From Sclerodactyla briareus (Eukaryota; Echinodermata; Holothuroidea; Dendrochirotida; Sclerodactylidae), in the NCBI GenBank assembly GCA_026419785.1, contig JAODTK010005606.1, forward strand, positions 294,838 through 358,837: DNA of 64,000 nt. Reading direction: 5' to 3'. The notes beneath the pieces were generated by a model. The model saw only the letters and a list, made by a program, of their open reading frames with translations. It searched no databases and was not told where the DNA came from. The position numbers were made by a program, and so were the translations under genes. Below, piece by piece: positions 37,641 through 49,248 of the stretch; the stretch's first letter is position 1, and each line of letters opens with the position of its first letter.

Positions 37641-37967
37641 GCTCATCTTCATCAAGTCAGGATCACTCAAGAAATCGCAAAGCTTTTTGGCTTTTTCTGG
37701 TTTTATACAGTGCCTCATTCACATGACGAACAGGTCATGGGTGCCACAGAACCCAGGAGGTTACAGACTGGAATTTAATACCTAATTCACTAGTTACTTT
37801 TTTCAATGGTGGTTTATAATGTATTATATTTCATAGTAACAGGTGGTAACAGGGATTTTGTGAGTCGCATCAACATAGCAGATGAATGGCAGAGTGGTAC
37901 AAACCAGTGACGCACTGTAAACTAATATTCCTGAATCAAATTCCATCAGTCATTGGCGGTTTTTTTC
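37641..37967. other. Stretch without recognised gene
   Basis: The similarity of paralogous block copy 2 to copy 1 extends weakly into 37870-37967. No other feature. Confidence 0.4.
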
Positions 37968-38348
37968 CTAGGTGGCTGTACATGCAGTTGTGATGAGTGA
38001 GGCCTTGGTCTTCATGTCATGTTTCCGCTGTAATGCAGGAATTTGTGCATGGGCTTTGGGTTTTTTTTTAGGAGATATTTGCAGTAATATAATGATAAGT
38101 TGGGCAGGAATCTTCTGATCCTCCAGGATCTGATGGATCATGAAAGTGGTCAGATCCTGGAGTTCCTGAACGTCCTTTAGAAGTGGACGTAGAACCACTG
38201 TCCTGGGAGCAGGTTTGGAACCGAATAGTTTAAACTCCTGCCTCAATCTTATGAGCACTAATTGAGGAGAGAAGGTGATCGCTGATGGTGTTCATCCTCG
38301 ATCAATACGGTCAGGGTTTCTTGATTAATGTTACTTGGTTTCCTGAAC
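37968..38348 (-). CDS. Paralogous exon-like block, copy 2
   Basis: On the minus strand a good acceptor (TTGATTTTATTTTACAG) is followed at 38348 by a frame reading FRKPSNINQETLTVLIEDEH. After one shift, a 96-codon open frame continues to 37968, with EFKLFGSKPAPRTVVLRPLL and a lysine-rich QISPKKKPKAHAQ patch. The copy at 31780-32245 shares its opening, the DEH.R patch and its end. The product is predicted soluble; I recognise no family. Either a duplicated gene exon or a coding repeat. Neighbouring family A arrays flank both copies, suggesting duplication of a larger unit. Confidence 0.35.
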
Positions 38349-39399
38349 CTGTAAAATAAAATCAAACTCATCAGCTGAGTTCAGCTCTCAAAATTTTGAT
38401 TTCAAGGTACACCCAGCTGCAATGCGAGCCTTCAAGAGAAGAGAGCTGGACATAGTGAGGGGAGAAGAGAGGCAAGAAGCGGGAAACCTCCAATAAGAAA
38501 AGAATGAGGGCGCTGTTGAACAGTCCCTCACGCCAAGCTGATGATGATGTGTGGCTTACAGAGTATCAGAGGAATTTCTCAGGCAGAACTCCTTCTGGGT
38601 GACCATTAGAAGCTGTTGAAAATCATGAAATGGTGAAATGAGCATCTTTGGAGTTAGGAAAATCAATACAACACAAAATTATGGAGAGGAGTTCAATAAT
38701 GCAGTGGTTACATTCCCAGAGATAAACAGTGATGTCATATACAGGAATGCTTTTAAGGACAATGGGTGCAATGTTTTAACAGAAAGGGCATTCAGCTTGT
38801 TTTAGAGGGGTTTTCCTGGCCATAGACATGTTATTTTCCTGCTCTGCTAGGTCCCCCCATTCCTTCATAAGACCATTTTCAGTACACAGTAACACAGCAC
38901 TATTATTCCAACTTTCAACAATCTCCCTGAATTTGATGTACTGACGACTCCGCAAAACAATACAATTTCAAGTTGTTGAAGTTACATCAACTGCCAAAAC
39001 CAACTAGAGGGATGATCACCAACCTAATCTGTGCCACTTGCTAATGACGGCTTGCTACGATTTCATACCGATTATACAACCTTCATTGGCAGAATATTTC
39101 ATTGGTCATTTATGCAGGCAACTCCTGTAAAACACAAATTCAGCTTTTTCATTTTATGAAGTGTAAGTTATGATTGAGCAGGTGGAGAGACAATTCAGAT
39201 TTTACTAGATGTTGGCTCTGACCAGGCCCGGCCAGAACCTAAAAAATAGCAAATACTAGTTTATAGGAACGCTTGCACAGATATTGGCACTATAATACCG
39301 TAATGTGGCTTTTAAAGCCAATTGTCATGGCATAGATTCCTATGACTTCTCAAGGAATCACAAAGTCAGAGGAATCTATGCAGCCATGACAGTGTGTGT
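38349..39399. other. Stretch without recognised gene
   Basis: Plus-strand patches around 38420-38500 and 38680-38770 look hydrophilic and exon-like but are broken by stops. Nothing can be named. Confidence 0.35.
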
Positions 39400-40090
39400 G
39401 ACGTCTAGCATTGTGAAACACGATAACTTAACCCAACTTGGATGGTTCAGGTTCCTACTTTGTTTGTGGGTTCCCCATAAGAGTACATGATCCCTATTGT
39501 TTTGGGTCAGGTCGAGGTCATCTGAAATTCGGTAGGCAGCTTTCATGAGGAGGAGTGTACAGGAAACCTATTGTTGTGTGGTGCGGACGGGGGTCAAATT
39601 GAGAAAATGGGAAATGGTGAAAAATGTATTTTTGTCCAATTTTAGCTTGTTAATAACATGATAACTTGACCCCACTTGGATGGTTCAGGTTCCTACTTTG
39701 TTTGTGGGTTCCCCATAAGAGTACATGATCCCTATTGTTTTGGGTCAGGTCAAGGTCACTTAGGGTCAAGAGAGGTCAAAGTCTGAAAAATCTTTTTAAT
39801 ACGACTAAAGTCCAGAAGCCTGGCCGATAGGGTTGAGATTCGTAGGCAATCTTTCCTCATGGGGTAGTACACAAGGGAAACTAACTTGTTTTTGGTGCAG
39901 ACCAGTGGTACGCTTTGTGAAATTGAGAATTGTCAAATTTACTCTTCCAAGAAACTCGACCCCATTTGAATGGATCAATTTATACTTGGTTATGGGTTCC
40001 CCAATAATGAGTTCATGATTCCTATTGTTTTTGGGGTGTAGGTCCAAGGTCGAGAGAGGTTTAAAAACTGAAAATCAGGTTAAACACGAT
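39400..40090. repeat. Tandem repeat family A, third array
   Basis: Near-identical copies of a block with GATGGTTCAGGTTCCTACTT, GTGGGTTCCCCATAAG and GGTCAGGTC occur at 39423-39523 and 39660-39760, with a more diverged third copy to 40090. Same family as 30483-31215, orientation conserved. Confidence 0.75.
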
Positions 40091-41363
40091 ATGTCAAGTA
40101 GTGGTCCGATACATGCTAGAACCTTTAAATTTTCTCAACTGTGCCAGTTTAAACGATACCGTATTCATTCCCTAAGGCCCATCTCCGTAAGCGGCCACCC
40201 AACTTTTTGGCAATTGTAAATATAAGTCGATATGCACGGCCGGAAAGCTGGAAATATTTTATGTTTCCATGCCGGCAGTAGCACAAGCACTATGCTCGAT
40301 CATTGTAGGTGCATACAGCCATACACAAACAAGTGGTATGTATTAAAACCGAATCGCTCGAGCGCTCGCCCTCGCCGCTCCGCGATAACGATATTGGGGC
40401 CTGGGACCGCGTTAGACCTACGGTATGCAATTCCATGAGATGAATGAATGGAGTGTGAACCAATTTACCGGATTACAACGATTATAATCATTAGTTTCAG
40501 CAATGATTTTAGGCACGTTCACAATCAAATTCCAAGCCTTGTCTTGCTTCGGTATCCATGCGATCGGGCAATGGTAGGTGGCATGCAGGATGGGTACGTA
40601 CGCTTGTATTACCATAGTCATTTGTAGTTTGAGCGGGGTGTTATATTGTATAGCGCCGATGCATAGAATACAAACTAGTATGTTTACGGCGGCATGAACG
40701 TCGCTTCTTGTGAATTTTCATTTATGGGAAGGGGGGTTGGGAGACGGGGCGATCGGATACACTGCTTGTGGAAATTGCAAGAACTTTACTGCTCAAACCT
40801 GTGCGATGTTTTGGAAGTGTGTTTACATACACAGTGTCTCTACAGAACACAAATCGATACGACACAAACGATACAAAAACAGTGTAAAGTTATACTCTCG
40901 TGGGCGCTTAGCGGAATGAATACGTCTCTACATTTACCATTACTTACACACAACAGTAGGATTGACACCGTGTGCATGATTCAGGAAAATTTATGGGAGC
41001 TAGGACATGATGGCAGTGTACCATGGTGCAATAGCTGAACACGTTGAAGCAGTCTATTTTTGTAATGGGCAATATTGGTGCAATAATTAGTGACAATTGA
41101 CAATACCTTGCAGCCCCCCCCCCCCCCCCTCATGGGTCAGTGGTACTAGCATCCCAGGCTTCTCTTCCCTTCATCCTATCTAGCTGGGTTATTTCATCTG
41201 CAGTGAAAGTCTATTCAATTAGAGTAGTTTGTTTATGGAGGGCAAGGGTGTAATCATTAGCTAAAAGCAGGGGGTCCAATGCAGTCACAAGAAATGTTTT
41301 GTGTTGGGAAACAAATGTATGGAGGGCTTCTCAAAGGTTGATGTCTCAAGCACGCCCCCTCCC
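40091..41363. other. Stretch without recognised gene
   Basis: A 115-codon plus-strand open frame at 40694-41038 has no recognised motif. A poly-C run lies at 41114-41129. Confidence 0.45.
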
Positions 41364-41465
41364 CCTAATGGCTGCACCCTCAGTGGGGGGAGGCATGTTG
41401 TGCTAATCTGCCACCAATGGCTGCACCTCGTGGGGGGAGGCAATGTTGTGACTAATCTTGCCCCT
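41364..41465 (+). repeat. Two-copy tandem repeat, about 50 bp
   Basis: AATGGCTGCACC..GTGGGGGGAGGCA and the following TGTTGTG.CTAATCT recur once, back to back. Differences are mostly single-base indels. Confidence 0.75.
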
Positions 41466-42315
41466 CATTTTGTCAGGTCACTTCACAAGTTCTGATTTTT
41501 TATCTGTAGATATTTGCTTTATCCTGCATTATTTATTGTATCAGATTATTAATAATATATGTATATTGATACATTGGAATGGTTTGTAATTAGACAACTG
41601 GACTGTATGAGTGTTTCAGTACCATTCTATTAGACAGGTTCGAACATGGAAGACATGGCTTACAATGTACCAGATCTTGTAATATTTCATTACGAAAATT
41701 ATATGTCTGATAATCATTCATTCTAGCAAACTGAGTCTCTCACCAATTGTCTCCCCCCAAGAAAAAAGAAAAAGTTGAATCAATAGATAAATAAGGGAAG
41801 GCAGGAAATTATCGTAATATTGCCATTATTGCTCTAGTAAGCAGGCTTGATTTGTAGCAAACTTGCTAAACCAGGGTGTAAATGTGAACAAAGGCATTAT
41901 GACAGAATGCTGCCTACTGACACCTGGTGCGGGGTTGGGGAGAATCTAGAAGTTCTTGGTTTGATGCCCAGCTTTGTGGCTACCAATTCAAGTACTTATG
42001 GATGGCAGGTGTAAATGTCACCCCGTATGAGGAAATCGCCGAAATTCGATCGATCGCACAGCCCACAATTGGGCTTACAGAGTCCCAGTCTTCAAGGTAC
42101 ATGGTGGTGGGTGGTGTTGAGGTATGGGTTGCTATCTGATGAATGCATCAGAGTGATGCGCACTGTATAGAAGTCCACCGTGGGCCAAATGCAAACGAAT
42201 GAGCATCAGGGTTGTTTGATTCAAATCAGGCCAATAGAATCACATTTTAATCATGATTTTGTCTCGCATGAACTTGTTCAAGGAGAAGCATAGTGGTCAC
42301 TGTGTTGTGTGTGTG
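41466..42315. other. Stretch without recognised gene
   Basis: AT-leaning; nothing recognised. Confidence 0.5.
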
Positions 42316-42336
42316 TTGTCTGTCTGTCTGTCTGTC
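42316..42336 (+). repeat. TCTG microsatellite
   Basis: About five TCTG units followed by CCGGATGTGCGGGTAGATATC. It leads into the satellite region and may be its junction or border. Confidence 0.75.
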
Positions 42337-42679
42337 CGGATGTGCGGGTAGATATCTCCTGAACCTGGAAAGCCACATGCTGGGGACCTTTTTGGGGAGG
42401 TGCGCAGTGAAGAATTGCCGATGTGCATCCACTTTGTCCCGAAAGACCATGCTCATTTTTCATAAATTGCATTTGATGAAAAGTGGCCCGGAAGCTTGTG
42501 TACAAGATTATCTCTTGATCGAGCTGCATGGTGAGGCGTTCGGGGTACAAACAACTATGAGAGTAAACGAATCGATCAGATTCCTGGCATTGTATATGCT
42601 AATTAATTAGTCAAATTGCACAAGTCATGGCATTTTTGAAGATTGTGATTGGGAAAAAAAACTTGCGTTGGAGATGGTT
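42337..42679. other. Stretch between microsatellite and satellite
   Basis: A 105-codon open frame crosses it (plus, 42293-42610), but it starts inside the microsatellite and shows no motif. Likely part of the same repeat region. Confidence 0.4.
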
Positions 42680-45060
42680 TATTATAGCCAATGAATTTTA
42701 CAGTAGGGACGAGGGCCCAGAGGTCATTTAATGGTACTAATCTGTCATGCAAGGTCCACTTGGGGTTCAAAAACTGTTTTCTGGCCATAATCGGAGAATT
42801 GATGATCTGTGAAGGCTGGACGGTTCACCATTGTGCTATAAATTGTTGACCTGCATGTACATGAGTGTGACCTCTGACCTCAATTTGACCTCTGTCGGGT
42901 GGTCATGTGTTAAAGGTTTAAATAAAATTGTGCTTATTTGAGGGAGGTACAGGCACAAAAAATGAAAACTGGTATTTTTGGATATGTGATATAGACCTTT
43001 GGTGCTTTATGGAGGGAGGAGGACACCTCCCGCTTCGATCGGACGCTACTTTGGTAGTTACAAGGCTTCAAAGTTTAATTTAATAGCTTTTTTTTTTCGC
43101 AATAACATTGGGGTGTTATTGAATGCAATCTGCTTCTAGGAGTTGATGCTCACAATGGAGAGTACAATTTTTATAAAAACCGCGCTGTCATTGAACGGTC
43201 ATCAAGTTCCACTTAGGGGTCAAAAACCTGACTTTAGTACTTTTTGGCACTAGCACTGGGCATGGTTCATCAGCATGCAAATGCTCCTAGGAGTAGATGT
43301 ATTACAGGGAGAGTTACAATTTTTAAAACCTGCCATGTCATTAAAGGTCCCTTCAAGGTCACTTAAGGGGCCCCTCCCCCCCCAAAACGGTTTTTGGCCA
43401 TTAATCGGAGAATGAATTGTGAAGGCTGGAAGGTTTGCAGATTGTCAATTTATTGTGACCTGACATGTGTGTGACTCTGACCTCAATTGACCTCTGTCGG
43501 GTTGACATGTGGTAAAGTTGAGTCTGATTAAAGTTGCTTATTTAAGGAGTACGGGCAAAAAAATAGAAACTGGTTAGTTTGGAAGTGATAGACCTTTGTG
43601 TGCTTCATGGAGGAAACCAACTCCAGCTTCGGGCGACGCATCATACTTGTAGGTACAAGGGGTCAAAGTTTAATTCAAAAGCTTTTTCGCGATGACATTA
43701 GGCGTGTTCATTGGATGCAGATGCTCTAGGGGGATGAATCACATGGGAAAGTAAACAATTTTTATAAACCGTCATGTCATTGAAGGTCATCAAAGGTCAC
43801 GTAGGGGTAAAAAACTGATTAGGAGTACATTTTTGGCAATAGCATGGGAATGTCATCAGAATGTAAAATGCTCCTAGGAGTGGATGATCACATGGAGAGT
43901 TAAAATTTTTCATGAAAAAGCTGCCATGTCATTAAAGTCATTCAAGGTTACTTAGGGTCAAAACCTCATGTTTTCTGGCCATAATCGGAGAATTGAATAT
44001 CTGTGAAGGCTGGAAGTCACATTGTGAGATAATTGTTGAACTGCATGTGTGTGACATCGACCTCCAATTTACCTCTGTCGGGTGGTTCATGTGGTTAAGG
44101 TGGAGTCTTGAATAAATGTGCTTATTAAGAGGTTACGGGCCAAAAAAAAAACTTGGTTAGTTTTGGAGAGGTGATTAGACCGTGGGGCTTCATGGAGGAA
44201 ACCAAAACTCCCGCTTCGATCGGACGTACTTTGGTAGTTACAAGAGGTTCAAAGTTTAATTTATTAGCGTTTTCGCAATAACATTAGGGTGTTCATTGGA
44301 ACCTCATGAAACTTTGGTGAGATGGTACACCTTGATCCCGATAAATGTAACAACAGTGAAAGGTCATTTAATGTGAATAATGGCAATGAATTACACAATT
44401 TTTTTAATTTTTTTATTTTTTTCCCCTTTTTTACTTTTAATGCTACTTGGGTTGTTGTCCATTGGTGGTGTTTGTGATTTTGGTAATTTTTGGGTTCAGT
44501 AATCAAACAACATCATCTATAGACAAGGTCAAAGGTCAAGTTATTAAGAAAAATGTGCTTATTTTAGGGTTACAGGCCAAAGAAATAGGAAATAAAAACT
44601 GTCGAATTTGGATATGTGATAGTTCTAAATCTGCTACATAGACGAAACCAACTCCCGCTTCAATCTGACACCTGGTCTTAAAGTTACAAACAAGGGGCTA
44701 AAGGTTATTTTAATACCTTTTGGGCGATAGCATAGGGTGTGTGTACCTGATGCATAAATGCTTTGGGGCTTGGGGTGCATCACATTGAGGCAAGCATTTT
44801 TCATACAAAACCGTCATTCACAAAGATCATTCAGGTCAAGAAACTTGTGGCCAAATATTAACATTTTCTGCATCATTTTTAGTGACTGTGTGATATACCT
44901 GAAATTTTGGGACAGGCTGCATATGATCAAGGGTAACATTTTTCATAAAAACCGTTATGTGATCAAAGGTCATTCAAGTCACTTAGACTCAAAAACTGTC
45001 AAATAATAACATTTACTGCAACAAGTTCCAGAGACTGTTGCTTTTTGGAAGGTTTGTCTT
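42680..45060. repeat. Satellite family B, about 580-610 bp unit, about three full copies
   Basis: The landmark GGCCATAATCGG recurs at about 42783, 43396 and 43977. Each unit holds an internal duplication: two half-units each with CTAGGAGTGGATG..CACATGGAGAGT..ATAAAAAC..GCCATGTCATTAAAGGTCA..AAGGTCACTTAGGGGTCAAAAAC. One half-unit ends in a TACTTTTTGGCAATAGC block, the other in GGCCATAATCGG. From about 44300 the copies are strongly degenerate. The same family recurs at 55850-56900. Confidence 0.8.
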
Positions 45061-46844
45061 GGGCACCCTAGCTGACCATGCATTTGCTGAAATCACTATT
45101 ATTAAGATTCATCAATAAAAAATGTTTTACTCATTTCAACCCCTCAGGCAAGTTATTTCCATTCATCCTAACTAGTAGTCCCATCTGTGACAGACAAAGA
45201 TTCATCAATTGTCAAAACCTGCCTTTTCACCTTGAGGTTCACATCAGCAGCCTTGTCATAACCTCTTCTGGGCCCCCTACACTGACCATATAACGTTAAC
45301 ACTCATCATTTGTTTACTTACTCCCAGGCACCTATTCAAGAATAATGTGTCCAGGTGTCACCTGCAGTAGCTCTGGTGTGTGAGATGGGGGAGGGCGGGT
45401 AAGCTCCCTTGTATCACTTATATAGTCCTAGCTTCAGCCAGTAAGGGCCTGTTCTGACCCTTCCCATGAGCCTAATTATAATGCTTATTCCACTTTAGAC
45501 GGGATTGAGAGGGGTGGTTTTGAACTCCCTGGGGAGTTGATGGAAGTAGTAGAGGTATAAAGGGCATACTCCTTGATGATATATAGGAATACACTTCATT
45601 AGATTTAGGGGCCATTTACATTGTTTGGACATACTTAGCTGAGGGAACTCTTAACCTCAGTAGTATTGTTTTTAATGGGAGGGTACAGTAGGTAGATTAA
45701 AGGGGTGTCGTCACTATGCACTGAATGTTGAATCTTTCAGAGGTCTTGGGATATACAGCCACATATGAATTCCTTGTAATTGTTTTGGCATGGTGACTAA
45801 AAGAAGAAATCACTGATCGCGCAACCAGGCGAGACCACATGGGGGCGATCGCCTTGTTATTGAAAAAATATGATTTAAAACAGTTTTTCATTATGAAACC
45901 TAATATTTGATCACAAACCCTGATGCACATCATTAGAACCAGCCAAACGTATGAATAACCACTGGTGTATCGTCTGAGGTATACGGTTACCAAACAAAAG
46001 GAAGGGCATCTCTACACAAACAATGAAGGAACACCCCACATTTGAGTAATCGGGCTCTCCATCGTTTGATCGTTAATGACAACCAAAATGCTTTTAATTG
46101 GGCATTGAGCTCGATCAGAAGAAAATATGGTATTATACTTTCAACACGCCTTTTCTAATGAGCAGGTATGATAAACAATTACAAGACTGAACTTCTAAAT
46201 GCATTTGAAAGTAGTAATGAGTGCCATTTAAACCACGGTGACTAAGCATGCAATTGAATACATTCCAGCATGGACTAAGGCTTAGAATGTATAGTGTGTC
46301 CACCCCCCAACGACAATGTGAAAGATGATTCCCTTTGTTTAGGTAACATCCCTTTTCACATCATTCAGACCCCACCTCACTCATTAAATACTACATACAT
46401 AATGAATTAAAAGCGCTGACTCCACAAAGATCGTAGCACTATGAAGCTCGCAAACAGCAACAGGTTAAAACATCTTTAGATGAGTTCTTAAAACATGTAC
46501 AAAGTTAGAGCTCATCTGATTGTAGATGGATTGAATTCCAGAGTGGGGTATTGCCAACCGGAAGGAGGAACGACGCTCAACTAATTTAGGAATTCTAGTG
46601 GTATTGCGTTCCAATAGTCGCGTCAGATCTACAGAGGGTCGGAGGGGTTAGGACGAGTTGGGATGTGGATTGAAACACTGGATGATAAGTATTGCAGCCT
46701 GGCAAAAAGGTTGCAGAAGCATGCAGTATGACATGGTATAGGCATTCAGCATGGTGCATGTATAGCATTAAAGAATACTGGCAGGCTGGATTACAATGGA
46801 GGTTAGTATATCTGGTGAATGGAAACTCCATTTATTTACAACAT
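45061..46844. other. Stretch without recognised gene
   Basis: No exon, RNA gene or repeat end recognised. Confidence 0.5.
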
Positions 46845-47025
46845 TCATTCTACAACAGCTACGTTGTCTTTCTCTCGCACACAGTAACCAACCCACTAAA
46901 TCTATTCTCTCCCGTAGACTAGTCTTTCAGAGTGGAAGTAATGTGTGCATTTCAAAAGAAAAAGAATATTGAGGGGTGTTGCAAATGTGACATTAAATTA
47001 TTGCATGATGGAATGACCCTCCTCA
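46845..47025. mobile_element. MITE fragment, AAAGGACAAC family
   Basis: Matches the middle of the copies at 36211-36790 and 60779-61368: TGTCTTTCT, ACCAACCCACTA, AGACTA, ATTTCAA.A.AAAA and TATTGCATGATGG occur in the same order. Ends not found, so this copy is partial. Confidence 0.55.
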
Positions 47026-48869
47026 CCACCACATAAAGATTCTTCAGCCCAACATAGAAGTTTCCTCTGATTTCACATGCTGATGAGTATTGTGGGTTCC
47101 TTTTGTTCCACTGTGGGTTTCTGGCTAAGGTTGCATCAGGATGGCACTGTAATATCAAGCCCCCCCCCTTGCATGTTACTTCCCAAACTGGATATTAAGA
47201 GCACATGGGCAGCACTCACTGAGAATGTATGCGACGTTTAACTTCGATTGTAAGCGACTGTGAGGGGGGGGCAAATGATGGTATGTGCCCATGTGGCCAA
47301 AAATGTGGAACAGCCTCTGGCTATCCGGGCTCCCCTTACCTCACACTGTTGCATCCCAGCAAATCCATCACGTGGTGCAGGATTGTTGTGATGTGTCTGA
47401 GACATAGCATATACTTAACACTTTCACATCAAGGGTCTAATGCTTTACTTTCTGCTAGCCACATACTGTTGCCAGCTGCCATGGGTCCTGGGACACTATA
47501 CTGTAGGACATGCAAGCTTCAAGATCGTGGCACAAAACCATCAAACCTGTGATTTCATTCAGCTCAGGCATGCAAATAGGACTTGCTGTCATACAATGTG
47601 TCTGGTGCAGCTCACAAGTATGCCTTTCTATTTTAATATCCCCTTTCACACTGGAATTCATAGATTTACCATTATGTCAACACGTGTACATACGAAGGTG
47701 TTACACACTGATTGAAACAATGCTGGACTTTTGCAAAGTCGGAATACTTGTTCATTTTAGCCTGCATGTTGCAAAATTTGTATGTGGTGAAGGCATATTG
47801 ATAAATATTTCAGCTACTATCCAAACTGGAAAAAAGTTATATGAAACTCTTGAAACCGTTTGATACCATTATGTGGATCAAATAGGGATGTCTCGTTTAC
47901 TTTGTAAGGGTTCAGTTTTTGTTTCACCTAGTGGGTGATATTTGCTATGGCCGTAGGCAGTTTGTGGCCTATCTCAGATTTGTGAATGCAAATGAGATTG
48001 GTGCGAGCCGGCATAAAAATTAATGTAAGCACTTCCATGGAAACCAGTAGTGGTGCCAGGCATGAAAATTTGGTTTGTAATATTAGAGGAATAGCTTGTG
48101 CGTCACGATGGGTAGCAGAGTTGAACCAATGCACAACCCTGTTACAAATCAGCAAATTACAATTCAAGAATTATTTGCAAATGACATAAGGAATTAGAAG
48201 TTAGAACACATCAACTAGGTTCCTAACAGTTATCACTCGTTTTCATGTCAAATAAAGCAAACTGATCAATTCACATCCTAGAAGGCATAATAATCAGAGG
48301 CTTGCTCAACTGTCAATCCCCAACTTGGACATTTTTGTGGGAAAGGAGAGCCTATTTGTGATTCAGCATCACACTCTGCTTGAATGAACACATGTACCTT
48401 ATACACAAGCCTATATGATGTTGACAAATATTTACAAATGAAACACTGGATTATGACGCAAAGTATGGAGGTTGGAGATTATATGTATGGAGGTCTTTAC
48501 CTAATTGTTATTTTGGAATTGCAAGAAAATACTAATTAGCCCATTACAAAATTACTATTCTCCTACAATTATACCATCTTATATACCAATAAATTTCACC
48601 CTGCTGGCCAGCTTCAGCTATTGCTTTATTTCGGAAAGAGACAGAATACATAGTTTGTGTGCAGGTTTACAAGGACATGAGACAGAGTGCCACGAGGCAA
48701 TCATAAACCATTATCATGTTCACAAAAAATGTGAAAATAGCGACAATATACGCCAGAAAGTGTAAAGGCCAAGAACAAAATGCTTACATTAAAAATACCC
48801 TCCCCGTAACATTATCAAATATCATAATTTTTTTTTTTACATTCGATTCGAAGGGACAAATATTTACAG
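47026..48869. other. Stretch without recognised gene
   Basis: Plus-strand open frames at 47229-47552 and 47510-47863 reach 107-117 codons but show no convincing motif. Upstream exons of the zinc-ribbon candidate could lie here. Confidence 0.35.
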
Positions 48870-49051
48870 AATGTTGTGGTCATAAGCCCAACATGCAGCT
48901 TCCAGTCCAATATATGTGCTTATGCTGCGGGGATCCAAGGTTGGTTCCTGTTTTGAAATTTTGCGGACAATGTTGCGTCTTACTCAACAAAACAGAGGGG
49001 GCCACCCCAATTATGAGGAGACCCAAACCTCTTGCTCATGGACTTGAATAA
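48870..49051 (+). CDS. Candidate zinc-ribbon exon
   Basis: An acceptor-like ATATTTACAG is followed by about 60 open codons. The product contains CCGHKPNMQLPVQYMCLCCG and then PRLVPVLKFCGQCC. The spacing CxxCG, about 11 residues, FCxxC is that of a zinc ribbon (DZR/zinc-ribbon type), which binds one zinc ion. The frame ends in a stop with a TAAGAA remnant that could be a damaged GTAAGAA donor. A second exon-like frame follows at 49114. Function unknown; zinc ribbons of this kind occur in many unrelated proteins. Confidence 0.4.
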
Positions 49052-49113
49052 GAACCTGCTCAACTCGTTTGGCGGTTGCATATTTCAACAATCACTTGCT
49101 TTCCCACATGCAG

Positions 49114-49248
49114 GAAAGGGAATACATGTTGATTTCTCCAGGCTCACCCACGTTTGGACGGGGTGGAGGAGAGGACACGAAAGTGATCGTCCCTGAGCAG
49201 GATATTAATAACATCATGTCCATCCAAAACTGGTTTGCTGTTCGCTAA
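49114..49248 (+). CDS. Candidate exon following the zinc ribbon
   Basis: A strong acceptor (CTTGCTTTCCCACATGCAG) precedes an open frame of 44 codons and a TAA stop. It reads EREYMLISPGSP, then GRGGGEDTKVIVPEQDIN. The composition looks like real protein rather than low complexity. It lies 62 bp after the zinc-ribbon exon on the same strand, so the gap would be a very short intron or an artefact. It may be a terminal exon. I do not recognise the protein. Confidence 0.35.
   Translation, partial: EREYMLISPGSPTFGRGGGEDTKVIVPEQDINNIMSIQNWFAVR

Noticed and set aside
47280-47330. KMWNSL word resembling the C-terminus of CR1-type LINEs
   Set aside because: A six-residue match with no supporting LINE motif nearby.
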